A stretch of DNA of 57,410 nt from Actinomycetota bacterium (GCA_947450345.1 CANFVD010000004.1:1-57410); one strand, 5' to 3'; counted from the stretch's first letter, positions 35,852 through 45,910 are shown. The notes: generated by a model not told the origin, from the sequence alone. Made by a program: numbers and translations.

Positions 35852-36691
35852 ATGAACCTTTATCGCTCGGAGCGCGTGTCGCCGCGCGTTGAGTGGCGCG
35901 ACGCGGCGGGCTCAACAAACGAAGAATTGGCCACCCTCGTGGCCGCCTCACCGGGTGCCTGGCCACACCTGTCGGTTCTCGTCACCGATACGCAAACCGC
36001 CGGTCGCGGGCGACTCGGGCGGGAGTGGAGCGCGCCAGCCGGAACCTCGATGGCCGCCTCGGTTTTTCTCGACGTGGTGCGCGGCCCCCGGGCCATCGAC
36101 CAGCAACGCTGGGGGTGGATTCCGCTCGTGGCGGGCACCGCAATGACCCTTGCCCTTCGCGGGTTCGTCGATAACCCCGAACGGGTGGCCCTCAAGTGGC
36201 CCAACGATGTGCTGATCGACAACCGCAAAGTGTGTGGGATCCTCTCCGAGCTTTCGCCCGCCGGCATTGTGGTCGGCGCGGGCGTCAACCTGGGCATGGC
36301 CGTGCACGAGCTACCGGTTGAGACGGCAACGTCGCTGGCCATTTCCGGAGCCAGCACCACAAACCTTGACGAGGTGTTGGCCGCCTACCTGACGGAGCTC
36401 GCAGCGCTGGTGACCGGTCTCGCTGTGACTCCCTCCGATGCGCTCGAAGACCTCACGAACGTCGTGCGCGCCGTGTGTTCGACTCTGGGGTCGACCGTTC
36501 GCGTGGATATTCCCGGTAAATCAGGGGTTTCTGGCCGTGCCGTCGCCATCGATGACCTCGGACGGCTTGTCTTAGAAACATCACAGAATCAGCCACAACT
36601 CGTCGTGGCTGCCGGAGATGTGACCCATGTGCGAGTAATAATGACGCATGATTCGTCGACGAGAGACGGGCCTCATCCCGGTTCAGGATGA
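35852..36691 (+). CDS. birA: Biotin-[acyl-CoA carboxylase] ligase
   Basis: A 279-residue biotin-protein ligase with GSTNEEL, TAGRGRLGREWSAPAGTSMA and KWPNDVLIDNRKVCGIL. No N-terminal DNA-binding domain is present, so it is an enzyme only, as in M. tuberculosis. It attaches biotin to AccA3. It is divergent from accD5. The ATG at 35852 starts at the conserved region; a GTG at 35834 would add six residues. Confidence 0.9.
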   Translation: MNLYRSERVSPRVEWRDAAGSTNEELATLVAASPGAWPHLSVLVTDTQTAGRGRLGREWSAPAGTSMAASVFLDVVRGPRAIDQQRWGWIPLVAGTAMTLALRGFVDNPERVALKWPNDVLIDNRKVCGILSELSPAGIVVGAGVNLGMAVHELPVETATSLAISGASTTNLDEVLAAYLTELAALVTGLAVTPSDALEDLTNVVRAVCSTLGSTVRVDIPGKSGVSGRAVAIDDLGRLVLETSQNQPQLVVAAGDVTHVRVIMTHDSSTRDGPHPGSG

Positions 36692-37226
36692 GCAAACGGC
36701 CGAGCAGACCGTGGCCGTTCTGCGCCGTCATGCCCGAATTCTTTCTGGTCCGTTCATCCTTCTTGCCCTCACGACGGGGGCACTCGGCTACTTCGATGCG
36801 CTTGTTCCCGAGGCGTGGATGCGTATCCTGCTCTGGTCGGTTGCCACGGTCATCATCGTGGCACTCGTTCTGGTGCCACTGCTTGCGTGGTTGGGCGGGC
36901 GGGTCGTTGTGACCACGCGTCGCATTGTGATCTTCAACGGAATCATCATGCGCTCGCGTCGCGAAATTCTGTTGGCACGCGTGACAGATGTGACCGTTCG
37001 CCGCTCACCGCTCCAGGTGCTATTCCGGGCGGGAAACATTCTCATTTCGATGGGCGGCGAGAAGGCCGTGCGGGTCAGTGATATTCCACGGGCCGACCTG
37101 GTCTCGGCCGCGCTCATGCAGTTGGCGGCGAGCAATGAGCCCGTGGTTCTGCAGCGCACACGTGACCGGGCCGAATGGGCTGACGATGTGTTTAGCGGGC
37201 GCGAGCCCGGGCTGCTCTCGGCCTAG
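36648..37226 (+). CDS. PH-domain membrane protein
   Basis: A 192-residue protein. Two hydrophobic segments (about residues 33-52 and 57-82) precede a bacterial PH-like region with GRVVVTTRRIVIFNGIIMRS and RREILLARVTDVTV. The start overlaps the last 44 nt of birA. M. tuberculosis has a similar gene after birA. Function unknown. Its stop overlaps that of the opposing gene (CTAG). Confidence 0.75.
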   Translation: MIRRRETGLIPVQDEQTAEQTVAVLRRHARILSGPFILLALTTGALGYFDALVPEAWMRILLWSVATVIIVALVLVPLLAWLGGRVVVTTRRIVIFNGIIMRSRREILLARVTDVTVRRSPLQVLFRAGNILISMGGEKAVRVSDIPRADLVSAALMQLAASNEPVVLQRTRDRAEWADDVFSGREPGLLSA

Positions 37227-38011
37227 TCGTTCGCCCGGATTGCGACATCGGATTTCCAGCCGCGCCCTCGGGGTGTGAGCCGCACCCATAGCCGTTGCAG
37301 CCCCCACAGGGTGACCCGACCCATGGCCTCAAACACGATTGTCGAGGACATCTTGGATTGTCCGACTTCGCGTTCGCGAAACTCAATGGGCACCTCGGCA
37401 ATGAGGAGGCCTCGGTCATGGACGCGTCGCGTGAGGTCGATCTGAAAGCAGTACCCGTGGGAGGCGACATTTTCAAGCCCGATGGAGTGCAGCGTCCCGG
37501 CCCGAAACGCCCGAAATCCCGCGGTGGAATCCTTCGTCCGCACGCCCAAGAAAATCTGGGCATAGAGATTTCCTCCCCGACTGATGACTCTTCGGAGCCA
37601 CGGCCAATCGACAACGGAACCTCCAGCAACCCATCGGGAGCCAATCGACAGGTCAGCGCCCCCGGGGCGGACGGCGCTGATCAGTGCGGGAAGTCGGTCG
37701 GCGGGATGCGAACCGTCGGCATCCATCTCGACCACTATTGCGTATTCGCGCGCGAGTGCCCACGCGAACGCGGCCAGGTAGGCATCACCCAGGCCGGTTT
37801 TCTCCGTGCGATGCAACACGTGCACCTGAGAGTCGATCGCGGCGCGGGCATCGGCCAGTTCACCCGTACCGTCGGGGCTGCTATCGTCGACGATCAGCAC
37901 GTCGGCGCGGGGAACGGCACGGCGCACGCGATCCACAATCGTGTCGAGGTTGTCTCGTTCGTTGTAGGTAGGAATGACGATTACTGTTGCCGACCCGTGC
38001 TCTTTCGTCAT
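37223..38011 (-). CDS. Polyprenol monophosphomannose synthase-like GT2
   Basis: A 262-residue cytoplasmic GT2 enzyme with TVIVIPTYNERDNLDTIV, the DxD-type VVEMDADGSHP, and GADLSIGSRWVAGGSV. It resembles the glycosyltransferase half of Ppm1 (dolichol-phosphate mannose synthase), moving mannose from GDP-mannose to a polyprenol phosphate. No acyltransferase half is present. The ATG at 38011 overlaps the gtrA stop; the frame extending to 38341 is inside gtrA. Confidence 0.85.
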   Translation of the reverse strand: MTKEHGSATVIVIPTYNERDNLDTIVDRVRRAVPRADVLIVDDSSPDGTGELADARAAIDSQVHVLHRTEKTGLGDAYLAAFAWALAREYAIVVEMDADGSHPADRLPALISAVRPGGADLSIGSRWVAGGSVVDWPWLRRVISRGGNLYAQIFLGVRTKDSTAGFRAFRAGTLHSIGLENVASHGYCFQIDLTRRVHDRGLLIAEVPIEFREREVGQSKMSSTIVFEAMGRVTLWGLQRLWVRLTPRGRGWKSDVAIRAND

Positions 38012-38508
38012 TCGGTTTTTTCTGTCTTCGCCCGGCGCGGATTCCACACCCAGAATTGGTAGAGAACGAAGCGCAGCATTGTCCCGAGTCCGAGGCCGAT
38101 GACGTTGCCCGAAATATTGTCGGCCCAGAGGCTCGTCAGGCCCAGGATATGGTGGGTGATCCAGAGGCAGGCCAAGCTCACTGCCATCCCCAAAAGGGAG
38201 GCAACAACAAACTCTATGAATTCCACAACGATGTGTGTGTGTCGTTCGCGACGGAACGTCCAGAAGCGGTTCCCGAGCCAATTGAAGATGATGGCGAGCG
38301 AGGTGCTCACCACCTTGGCGCCGAGTGCGGTGGCCCACCATTGTTCAGTTCCCAGAGCGCCCACGCGCAGGAGGTTGAACACGGCCACATCGAGAACAAA
38401 ACCCAGGCCGCCGACAATTCCGAACTTGACGATGTTGCTCAATAGGCCCGCCCACGCTCGCGCAAAGAAACCGGGTGACGGCGCCTCACTCGTTGCCGGG
38501 ATGGTCAT
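38008..38508 (-). CDS. GtrA-family membrane protein
   Basis: A 166-residue protein with four predicted transmembrane helices. The GtrA pattern is visible in FGIVGGLGFVLDVAVFNLLR, FNWLGNRFWTFRR and LRFVLYQFWVW. GtrA proteins are thought to move polyprenol-linked sugars across the membrane, which fits its overlap with the polyprenol mannose synthase gene. The ATG at 38508 follows GGAG by 5 nt. Confidence 0.85.
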   Translation of the reverse strand: MTIPATSEAPSPGFFARAWAGLLSNIVKFGIVGGLGFVLDVAVFNLLRVGALGTEQWWATALGAKVVSTSLAIIFNWLGNRFWTFRRERHTHIVVEFIEFVVASLLGMAVSLACLWITHHILGLTSLWADNISGNVIGLGLGTMLRFVLYQFWVWNPRRAKTEKTE

Positions 38509-38616
38509 TTGGCTCCAGTGTTTTATGGCGGGGCGACCTTGCCGAGTGGCGGATAATGAGAGGGACGGTATCGACACTATGGGGCGAGCCCGGTGGCTTG
38601 CAAAAAAAGGAACGAC

Positions 38617-39735
38617 ATGTCTCAGCGCGTCGGTGTGATTGGCGGGGGTCAATTGGCCCGGATGATGATTCCGGCTGCCCTCAACTTAGGACTTGAATTC
38701 TGTGTGTTGGCTGAAAGCGACGAGTCATCGGCGCGGCTCGCCACCACCACGGTGGGCGACCACAAAGACGCGGCTACCGTGCTGGCCTTTGCCCGTGAGT
38801 GCGACGTCATCACTTTTGATCACGAACACGTTCCCGCGGATGTGCTCGCGGCACTCAGCGATGCCGGCGTGAGCATCTATCCGGCGCCCCACGCGCTCCA
38901 CTTTGCCCAAGACAAGTTGGCGATGCGCGAGCGGTTGACCGAACTGGGCATTCCCCAGCCCGACTGGGCGCGGGCGAGTTCGGCTGCCGACTGCGAGGCA
39001 TTCATCTCACGTCACGGCGGTCGGGCCGTGGCCAAGACCCCGCGCGGCGGGTATGACGGCAAGGGGGTGCGGTTTATCTCGTCGAGCGATGTGGTGGCCG
39101 ACTGGCTCGAGACCGGCGCGGACATCCTGCTCGAAGAAGCGGTGTCGTTTCGTCGCGAACTTGCGCAGCTGATTGCACGCCGCCCCTCGGGGGAGGTCGC
39201 TCTGTGGCCCGTGGTCGAGACCGTTCAAGCCAACGGCGTGTGCTCAGAAGTGATTGCCCCGGCACCGGGCGGGGAAGGGCCCATCGAGGAGATGGCGGCC
39301 GATATCGCTCGCCGCGTGGCGAGCGGACTCGATGTCACCGGGGTGCTCGCGGTCGAACTCTTCGAAACCACCGATGAGCGCATCCTCGTCAACGAACTGG
39401 CGATGCGCCCGCACAACAGTGGTCACTGGACCATCGAGGGCGCGGTGACCAGCCAATTCGAGCAACACCTGCGCGCCGTGCTCAACCTGCCGCTGGGATC
39501 GACCGCCCTGCGGGGTGAATCCATTGTCATGGTGAACATCTTGGGCGGTCCCGCAACGGGCGCGCTCGCCGATCGACTGCCGCAGGCGCTCGAGCGTCAC
39601 CCCGAGGCCAAAGTTCACCTCTACGGTAAGTCACCGCGCCCCGGACGCAAGGTCGGACACGTCACGGTGCTTGCCGACATCCTTGAGGATGCGGTGGCGC
39701 AAGCGCGTGGCGCGGCAGGGTTCTTTCAGGACTGA
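38617..39735 (+). CDS. purK: N5-carboxyaminoimidazole ribonucleotide synthase
   Basis: A 372-residue ATP-grasp enzyme starting RVGVIGGGQLARMM, with TPRGGYDGKGVR and NELAMRPHNSGHWTIEGA. It makes N5-CAIR from AIR in purine synthesis. The ATG at 38617 follows AAAAGGA by 5 nt; an earlier in-frame codon at 38593 has no such site. It is divergent from gtrA. Confidence 0.93.
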   Translation: MSQRVGVIGGGQLARMMIPAALNLGLEFCVLAESDESSARLATTTVGDHKDAATVLAFARECDVITFDHEHVPADVLAALSDAGVSIYPAPHALHFAQDKLAMRERLTELGIPQPDWARASSAADCEAFISRHGGRAVAKTPRGGYDGKGVRFISSSDVVADWLETGADILLEEAVSFRRELAQLIARRPSGEVALWPVVETVQANGVCSEVIAPAPGGEGPIEEMAADIARRVASGLDVTGVLAVELFETTDERILVNELAMRPHNSGHWTIEGAVTSQFEQHLRAVLNLPLGSTALRGESIVMVNILGGPATGALADRLPQALERHPEAKVHLYGKSPRPGRKVGHVTVLADILEDAVAQARGAAGFFQD

Positions 39736-39739
39736 CGCC

Positions 39740-39745
39740 TAGCAT
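39740..39745 (+). promoter_or_regulatory. -10 box of a purE leaderless promoter
   Basis: TAGCAT, 7 nt before the ATG at 39753, in the 17-nt gap after purK. purE may have its own start besides read-through. Confidence 0.5.
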
Positions 39746-39752
39746 TTAACCC

Positions 39753-40253
39753 ATGTCGTTACAGACCGCTCAGGTAGCCGTTGTCATGGGTTCAGATTCC
39801 GACTGGAATGTCATGAACGCCGCCGCGGACACCCTCACCTCGTTTGGCGTGGCCTTCGAAGTTGAAGTGCTGAGCGCTCATCGCACTCCGGAGAAAATGA
39901 TCGATTTCGGCAAGCAGGCTGAAGCCCGGGGGCTCAAGGTCATCATTGCGGGCGCCGGCGGTGCCGCTCACCTTCCCGGCATGCTCGCCTCGGTGACCGC
40001 ACTCCCCGTGATTGGCGTGCCCGTGCCCCTCTCGCAGCTCGACGGCATTGACTCGCTGCTGTCCATCGTGCAGATGCCCAGCGGTGTCCCCGTCGCAACT
40101 GTGTCCATTGGTGGGGCAACAAACGCGGCACTCATCGCTGTGAAAATCTTGGCGCTGTCCGACGCTGTTCTGATGACAAAGCTCCACGACCACGCCCGTG
40201 GGCTGGCCGACTCGGTGGAGAAGAAGAACACGGCACTCAAGTCGACCCTATGA
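39753..40253 (+). CDS. purE: N5-CAIR mutase
   Basis: A 166-residue PurE with [12 protein letters not shown] (10-21), the active His in [10 protein letters not shown] and [13 protein letters not shown]. It turns N5-CAIR into CAIR. Adjacent to purK, as usual. Its stop overlaps the ATG of the LCP gene (ATGA). Confidence 0.95.
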   Translation: MSLQTAQVAVVMGSDSDWNVMNAAADTLTSFGVAFEVEVLSAHRTPEKMIDFGKQAEARGLKVIIAGAGGAAHLPGMLASVTALPVIGVPVPLSQLDGIDSLLSIVQMPSGVPVATVSIGGATNAALIAVKILALSDAVLMTKLHDHARGLADSVEKKNTALKSTL

Positions 40254-41650
40254 CGTCGCTCGAACAGCCACTTCGTTACCCGGATCTTGCCTCCCCGACG
40301 TTTATGACGCGGCGAGCCTGGTGGCTCGTCGTCGTGAACGTGCTGTTTCCGGGGGCAGCGCAGGTTCTTGCCGGTAACCGTCGCCTCGGCCGTTTTGGCA
40401 TGGGTGCCACCCTCACCGCGTGGGCCATCGTCGTTCTCGCGCTCCTGCTGGGCGTGCTGTGGCGTCCTGCGCTCATCAGCATCGTCACCTTCGGGCCCGT
40501 GCTCTTTCTCGGCCAAGTTCTTCTCGTCGGGTACGCGGTGCTGTGGCTCGTCCTCACCCTCGATACGCTGCGCCTGGTGCGCGTCATCAAGACGGCTCCG
40601 CGGGCACGCGCGTGGATTGCTGTCAGCGCCACCGTGCTCATGGTCTTTTTCTCCGGAACGGCTGCCTACGCGGCATTCCTCACGGGTGGCGTCAACTCGG
40701 CCATCTCGCAAATCTTCACGCCGGGCCCCAGCGTCGAACCCATCGACGGCCGCTACAACTTCTTGGTGATTGGAACCGACTCCGATCCTCAGCGCGAGGC
40801 CGAGAACATGGGGATGCGGTCCGACACCACACAGGTCATCAGTGTTGATGCGTCCACGGGTGCCGCCACCATCATCGGACTTCCTCGTGACCTGCACGAC
40901 ATCCCGTTCCCGGCCGCGTCACCGTTGGCATCCGTTTACCCGGATGGCTATACCGAGTCCGCCGCCGAGTACTGTGTGGAATCCGCCTGTCTCAACACGA
41001 TCATGACGGACGTCAACATGAACTACGCCGACCTGTACCCACAGGCGGCCGTCGATGGCGTGCCTGCCGGTGTGTTCGGCATGATGGATGCCGCTTCGGG
41101 TGTCACGGGTCTCCCCATTCAGTTTTACGTGGTCATCGACATGCCCGCCTTGGTCACCCTGATTGATGCCCTGGGCGGTGTCGACATCGTTGTTCCCGAA
41201 CGCACGGCCATCGCTGAGCCAGGAACCGCCGAAGAAGACGTACCCGAGTGGATCGAGTCCGGTCCGCAACATCTCGACGGCTATCACGCGGTGATGTTTG
41301 CCCGCACGCGGTGGTCGGGCACGGGCGATTACGACCGGATGGTGCGCCAGCAGCTGTTGCAGGAATCCCTCTTGGCTCAGGTCAATCCGGGCAACGTGCT
41401 GGCCAAGTTCCAAGACATCGCCGTGGCGGGAACAAGTCTGTTGAAGACCAACGTTCCGCAGACCATGCTCGGGTACTTCGTTGACCTCGGGGTGAAAACG
41501 AAGTCTCAGCCGTTGACCCACATTGCGCTCACGCCCTTCGATCCCAGCTGGCCGGTGGATCCGCTCGCCCCTGACTATCCGGGTCTGCAGTCCTATCTGC
41601 AGAGCGCGTTGTTTCCGCCAGCACCCTCGACATCACCCGACGCCGGTTAG
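40250..41650 (+). CDS. LytR-CpsA-Psr (LCP) family protein
   Basis: A 466-residue protein with about four hydrophobic segments in residues 25-145, then an extracytoplasmic LCP domain: [35 protein letters not shown], and [19 protein letters not shown] near the end of the domain. LCP enzymes attach anionic glycopolymers to peptidoglycan. The multi-spanning N-terminus replaces the single helix of classical members. It overlaps the stop of purE. Confidence 0.88.
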   Translation: MTSLEQPLRYPDLASPTFMTRRAWWLVVVNVLFPGAAQVLAGNRRLGRFGMGATLTAWAIVVLALLLGVLWRPALISIVTFGPVLFLGQVLLVGYAVLWLVLTLDTLRLVRVIKTAPRARAWIAVSATVLMVFFSGTAAYAAFLTGGVNSAISQIFTPGPSVEPIDGRYNFLVIGTDSDPQREAENMGMRSDTTQVISVDASTGAATIIGLPRDLHDIPFPAASPLASVYPDGYTESAAEYCVESACLNTIMTDVNMNYADLYPQAAVDGVPAGVFGMMDAASGVTGLPIQFYVVIDMPALVTLIDALGGVDIVVPERTAIAEPGTAEEDVPEWIESGPQHLDGYHAVMFARTRWSGTGDYDRMVRQQLLQESLLAQVNPGNVLAKFQDIAVAGTSLLKTNVPQTMLGYFVDLGVKTKSQPLTHIALTPFDPSWPVDPLAPDYPGLQSYLQSALFPPAPSTSPDAG

Positions 41651-41672
41651 TAGCCGCTGACGGTTCGGTGTC

Positions 41673-42977
41673 CTAGCGGCGCTCGCCGAAACCCCGGGCC
41701 GGCATCTTCAGCGCCGTGATGACCGCAACAAAGAGAGCAAGACCGCCCTCAACAAGAATGCGACTCTCGGCGAAGCTCTGAACGGTGAGGGCCACCAGCA
41801 AGAGCAGGGGCATCAGCGAGTGAGCCGAGTACGGGCGGTTGTCATCAAGATCCCACTGGGGTCGGTCGACCGCGACGAACCACGCGCGCCACAGTCCCAT
41901 GAAGACGAGTCCGGCGAACAGGACAAGGCCCACGATACCTATCTGCATCCAGACGTCGAGCCACGCGTTGTGGGCTTGAAGGTACACAACGTCGTCGTAC
42001 ACGGCGAGGTGCGAGAACGGGTCCACCCACGGTGCCCAGTAGCTGATCCAGCCCCAACCGAAAATGGGGCGCTCCACAATGAGACCCCACACGGAGTTCC
42101 AAATATCGCCACGGCCAGACGCATCCGAGCTCTTGCCCAGCAGGTACACCACGGGGTCCCACACCAGGGGGACAGTCGCCATCAGCGCGAGGGAACCGGT
42201 CCACATCGTGATGTACACGCCCCAGCGCTTCGTGACCGGTCGCGTCCTCATCCACAGAGAACCGGCAGCGGCGATGGCCACCGCCACGACCGCCACGATC
42301 ACCGTGCTGGAGCGCGTCAGGAGAAGAGTTGCTACCGCAATGACCACCCACATGATTCCCGACGTGCGCCAGACCACACCATCAGCCAACTGGACGCAGA
42401 AGATGATGAGGCCGATGAGAGCAATGAATCCCAGGAGGTTTCGGTTTCCCACGATTCCTTGGATGGGGCCCAGCTCGAAGAGTCGGTTTTGTGACCAATA
42501 AAACGCTTCGGGAAGCTTGGTCGTTCCCCAATCGACCCAAAAGGGAAGGATGGGTTGGCGCACGAACAGTGAAACGATCGCCTCAAAAATGAGCGACAGG
42601 CCGAGGATCCAGCGCAGGGCAAATCCCAGACCGCGGATGAGTTTCGCCCGGTCGGTGGTGAGCACGATGGCGAGCGCCAGGAAAGCGGTGGCCAGGGTAG
42701 AAGTCCAGCCCAAGGCGCTCGCGCCGGGATAGTGCGACCAGATAATGCTCAGCCCAGCCCAGGCCAGAAAGACGGCGAGCGAGGGGGTGAACGCTCGCCA
42801 ATAGAGAGACCGTCGCGCGCGCAGCACGATAATCAGCCACGCGATAATCAGCACGCCGCCGAGGGCGAGGTAGCCCCACCAGCCGATGACGCTGCGCCAC
42901 GCCTCGGAGGCGAAGAGGGTGAAGAACGTGAAACCAACGAGACCCGTGTGGGCGGTCTCGCGAGCTTTGTTCACCAT
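41673..42977 (-). CDS. O-antigen ligase/polymerase-like membrane protein
   Basis: A 434-residue protein of roughly ten hydrophobic segments with the WzyC/RfaL-like loop GNRNLLGFIALIGLII and RGDIWNSVWGLIVERPIFG, WGWISYW. It probably polymerises or ligates a surface polysaccharide. A -10 box lies 6 nt before its ATG and overlaps the end of the acyl-CoA dehydrogenase gene. Confidence 0.8.
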   Translation of the reverse strand: MVNKARETAHTGLVGFTFFTLFASEAWRSVIGWWGYLALGGVLIIAWLIIVLRARRSLYWRAFTPSLAVFLAWAGLSIIWSHYPGASALGWTSTLATAFLALAIVLTTDRAKLIRGLGFALRWILGLSLIFEAIVSLFVRQPILPFWVDWGTTKLPEAFYWSQNRLFELGPIQGIVGNRNLLGFIALIGLIIFCVQLADGVVWRTSGIMWVVIAVATLLLTRSSTVIVAVVAVAIAAAGSLWMRTRPVTKRWGVYITMWTGSLALMATVPLVWDPVVYLLGKSSDASGRGDIWNSVWGLIVERPIFGWGWISYWAPWVDPFSHLAVYDDVVYLQAHNAWLDVWMQIGIVGLVLFAGLVFMGLWRAWFVAVDRPQWDLDDNRPYSAHSLMPLLLLVALTVQSFAESRILVEGGLALFVAVITALKMPARGFGERR

Positions 42978-42983
42978 ACCCTC

Positions 42984-42989
42984 AGGCTA
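42984..42989 (-). promoter_or_regulatory. -10 box overlapping the upstream stop codon
   Basis: Minus-strand TAGCCT, 6 nt before the ATG at 42977. Its first three bases are the TAG stop of the acyl-CoA dehydrogenase gene. Confidence 0.5.
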
Positions 42990-44165
42990 GACGAATGCCG
43001 CGTGACCTGTGACGGCGCGACCCACGATGAGGGTATTCATCTCACGCGTGCCTTCGTAGCTGTACAGGGCCTCGGCATCGGCAAAGAAACGGGCCACGTC
43101 GTATTCGAGCACGATGCCGTTGCCGCCGAGAGCCTCGCGACAGTGCGCCACGGCCTCACGCATGTTGATTGTCGTGACAGCCTTGGCCAGCGCAGCGTGT
43201 TCGTCTCCCATCGTGCCTCGGTCTTGCATCATCGAGAGTTCGCGAATCATGGTGAGCGCTGAGGTAATGAGGCCGAGTGCCGTCACGAGATGGTGCTGCA
43301 CGAGCTGGTGTTTGGCAATCGGAACGCCAAACTGTTCCCGCTCGAGAGCGTAGGTGCGAGCGGCTTCATAAGCGCCGACGGCAACACCCACTGCAGCCCA
43401 GGCCACTTCGGCACGCGTGAGGCGCAAAACTTTGGCCGTGTCGGCAAATGAGTTCGCACCGGGCAGGCGATTGCTTTCGGGCACCACAACGTCGGTCAGG
43501 GTGATGTGCGCGTTTTGCACGATGCGCAGCGAAATCTTTCCCTCGATGCGCTCGGCTGAATAGCCGGGGGTCGAGGTGGGAACGATGAAGCCCTTGACCT
43601 TGTTGTCGGCCAGGTCTTTGGCCCAGACGACGCACACGTCGCACCAGGTGCCATTACCAATCCAGCGCTTCTCTCCGTTGATGACCCATTCGTCACCGCG
43701 GCGCTCGGCCGTGGTGCGCAAACCCTGAGCAGAATCCGAGCCACTCAGCGGTTCGGTGAGACCGAAGCAGCCCACCATCGATCCGTCGCTGAGGGGTGGC
43801 AACCACTGGGCGCGTTGCTCGGGAGAGCCGAGTTCGCCAATGGAGCCCATAGCCAGACCGTTGTTCACGCCCACATACGTGGCGACGCTGGCGTCGACGC
43901 GCGCGAGCTCAAGGGCGACCCACCCGCGGAAGACGGCACTCGTTTCGAATGGACGCGTCTCGGGAAAAGCCATTCCCATGACGCCGCACGTGGCCAGACC
44001 GGCAACGATGTCCTGCGGAAACTCCGCCGCCTCCCAGAGGCGATTGACGTGGGGCTTGACGTCCGTCTCGAGGTACGTCCGCAGACGCGCCAAGAATTCT
44101 TTCTCCTGGTCGGTGAGCAACATCTCGAGTCCGTAGAAGTCGCCAGCGAGTTGGCTGAGTGTCAT
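42987..44165 (-). CDS. Acyl-CoA dehydrogenase
   Basis: A 392-residue flavin acyl-CoA dehydrogenase with CFGLTEPLSGSDSAQG, EKRWIGNG, REALGGNGI and YEGTREMNTLIVGRA, whose Glu (about 371) is the catalytic base. This C-terminal pattern recalls glutaryl-CoA dehydrogenase-type members; M. tuberculosis has fadE25 near here. The ATG at 44165 follows AAGGAG by 6 nt. The acyl substrate is unknown. Confidence 0.87.
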   Translation of the reverse strand: MTLSQLAGDFYGLEMLLTDQEKEFLARLRTYLETDVKPHVNRLWEAAEFPQDIVAGLATCGVMGMAFPETRPFETSAVFRGWVALELARVDASVATYVGVNNGLAMGSIGELGSPEQRAQWLPPLSDGSMVGCFGLTEPLSGSDSAQGLRTTAERRGDEWVINGEKRWIGNGTWCDVCVVWAKDLADNKVKGFIVPTSTPGYSAERIEGKISLRIVQNAHITLTDVVVPESNRLPGANSFADTAKVLRLTRAEVAWAAVGVAVGAYEAARTYALEREQFGVPIAKHQLVQHHLVTALGLITSALTMIRELSMMQDRGTMGDEHAALAKAVTTINMREAVAHCREALGGNGIVLEYDVARFFADAEALYSYEGTREMNTLIVGRAVTGHAAFV

Positions 44166-44246
44166 GACATCTCCTTCGATGCGTGGCGCGCTTCGTCTCG
44201 CGCCTCACAGGCATTCTCTCGCGTTCAGGCTAACGTGGCGCTCAGA

Positions 44247-45440
44247 ATGTTTCTGCCCATCGATAACGTGCCGCGCGATTATGCGTGGGGCTCGCGCACG
44301 GCCATCGCCGAGGCGCTCGGTCGCGTGGCCTCGGGCGGTCCAGAGGCCGAGCTGTGGTTGGGCACTCATCCGGGATCTCCCAGTCTGGTGATCGACCCGG
44401 GGGTCGCGCCCGCCGAGCAGACGACCCTCGACAGGTATTTGTCCGCACACGGTCAACCCCCCTTGGGTTTCCTGCTGAAAGTACTGGCCGCCGCTCGTCC
44501 GCTTTCGCTTCAGGTGCACCCCACCACTGAGCAGGCGCGAGAGGGGTTTGCTCGAGAGAACGCGGCGGGAATCCCGCTCGATGCCCCGCATCGCAACTAT
44601 CGCGACGCCTCGGCTAAGCCCGAACTCATCATGGCGCTCGCCGACGGCTTTGAGGCGCTCAGTGGGTTTCGCGAGATCAGCGAGAGCCTGAACGTCCTGC
44701 GTGAGTTTGCCGGAGCGGCCACCGCGGCGGGGGACGTTGACGGAGCCGCAGCCGTGACGGACTTTGCGCATCGAGTAGCCCAGCACGGGCTCGCCGATGC
44801 CGTGACGTTTGCGCTGACCGATCCCGGGGCAACCGACGTCGCGCGAGCGGTGCGGGATGTCGCCACGAGCGGGGCTTCCGAAATCAACCCGCGAGACAGG
44901 GAGACGGTTCTCTGGCTCACGGATGAGTACGGTGCCGAACCGGGAATTGTGATTGCCCTGTTGCTTCACCGAGTAACTTTGCGGGCCGGACAGGCGCTCT
45001 ACCTCGGCGCGGGCAACCTGCATGCCTACCTGCGTGGCCTTGGCATTGAGGTGATGGCCGCGAGTGACAACGTGCTTCGTGGGGGACTCACGACAAAACA
45101 CATCGACGTGCCCGAGCTCCTGCGCGTGGCGTCCTGGGAACCGGTGGCCGCTCCGTTCTGGCCGGCCAGCCCGGAGGGCTCGGGCGTGGCGGCGTTCCGC
45201 CCGCCCGTCGACGATTTCGTGCTCTACAGCGTGTGTGATCCAGAGCCGTCCGCTGTTGTGACGTCGCAGGATCCTGGCATCGTGCTGGTGCTCGACGGCG
45301 AGCTTTCCGTTTCGGGAGCATCGTCCAGCACGGACCTCACCCGCGGCCAAGCCATCTTTGTGTCCTCGGAGGAGTTTCCCGTCTCGTTCACCGGCCGAGG
45401 CTATGCCGTTCTGGCAACAGGGCAAAACACCGGGACCTAG
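44247..45440 (+). CDS. manA: Mannose-6-phosphate isomerase, class I
   Basis: A 397-residue type I phosphomannose isomerase: NVPRDYAWGSRTAIAEAL at the start, then zinc-region motifs LQVHPTTEQAREGFA and KPELIMAL, and AGNLHAYLRGLGIEVMAASDNV near the substrate site. It interconverts fructose-6-P and mannose-6-P, feeding manB and manC. The ATG at 44247 fits the family; a GTG at 44235 adds four residues. No ribosome site is clear. Confidence 0.9.
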   Translation: MFLPIDNVPRDYAWGSRTAIAEALGRVASGGPEAELWLGTHPGSPSLVIDPGVAPAEQTTLDRYLSAHGQPPLGFLLKVLAAARPLSLQVHPTTEQAREGFARENAAGIPLDAPHRNYRDASAKPELIMALADGFEALSGFREISESLNVLREFAGAATAAGDVDGAAAVTDFAHRVAQHGLADAVTFALTDPGATDVARAVRDVATSGASEINPRDRETVLWLTDEYGAEPGIVIALLLHRVTLRAGQALYLGAGNLHAYLRGLGIEVMAASDNVLRGGLTTKHIDVPELLRVASWEPVAAPFWPASPEGSGVAAFRPPVDDFVLYSVCDPEPSAVVTSQDPGIVLVLDGELSVSGASSSTDLTRGQAIFVSSEEFPVSFTGRGYAVLATGQNTGT

Positions 45441-45484
45441 CGCCAAACCCTCCACTCGCTCATGAAAGTTCTTTACATCCGGAC

Positions 45485-45513
45485 TTGACGCAAACGAATA
45501 ACACCGGTGTAAT
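45485..45513 (+). promoter_or_regulatory. whiB2 promoter with embedded ACACCGGTGT palindrome
   Basis: TTGACG (45485-45490) and TGTAAT (45508-45513) with a 17-nt spacer make a good sigma-70-type promoter. The palindrome ACACCGGTGT (45501-45510) fills the end of the spacer and start of the -10. The leader to the ATG is about 50 nt. Confidence 0.6.
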
Positions 45514-45572
45514 TATCTTCAGAGACGCTGATTCGAGCGTGTCGCTGAGCAGAAGAAAGACGGAGGTCCGGT

Positions 45573-45887
45573 ATGTCGACCTACACATCCGGTGTCCCGA
45601 GTAACTGGTTTGTTGATCCCGTGAAGCTGGGTGTGCCCGGCGCACGGCCTCTCGAATCCGAAGACGAAGGCCAACTCGCCTGGCAGGCCGATGCCCTCTG
45701 CGCTCAGACGGACCCCGAATCGTTCTTCCCCGAAAAGGGCGGCTCCACCAGGGACGCCAAGAAGATTTGTACCTCGTGTGAGGTGCGCAGCGAATGCCTT
45801 GAGTACGCTCTGGCCAACGACGAGCGCTTTGGCATTTGGGGTGGACTGAGCGAGCGTGAACGCCGCAAGCTCCGCCGTCGCGCCTAA
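45573..45887 (+). CDS. whiB2: WhiB-family iron-sulfur regulator (WhiB2/WhmD-like)
   Basis: A 104-residue WhiB protein. The four cluster Cys are 43, 66, 69 and 75 (CxxC at 66-69). The GIWGG turn lies at 87-91, followed by a basic tail RERRKLRRRA. WhiB2/WhmD is an essential regulator of cell division in mycobacteria; position between manA and manB matches. It has a GGAGG ribosome site and a promoter carrying a palindrome. Confidence 0.92.
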   Translation: MSTYTSGVPSNWFVDPVKLGVPGARPLESEDEGQLAWQADALCAQTDPESFFPEKGGSTRDAKKICTSCEVRSECLEYALANDERFGIWGGLSERERRKLRRRA

Positions 45888-45910
45888 CGGATACTTTCAG
45901 ACAGCCAACC

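Noticed and set aside
38012-38341. N-terminal extension of the polyprenol mannose synthase
   Set aside because: It lies within gtrA in another frame and the GT2 fold starts right after the ATG at 38011.
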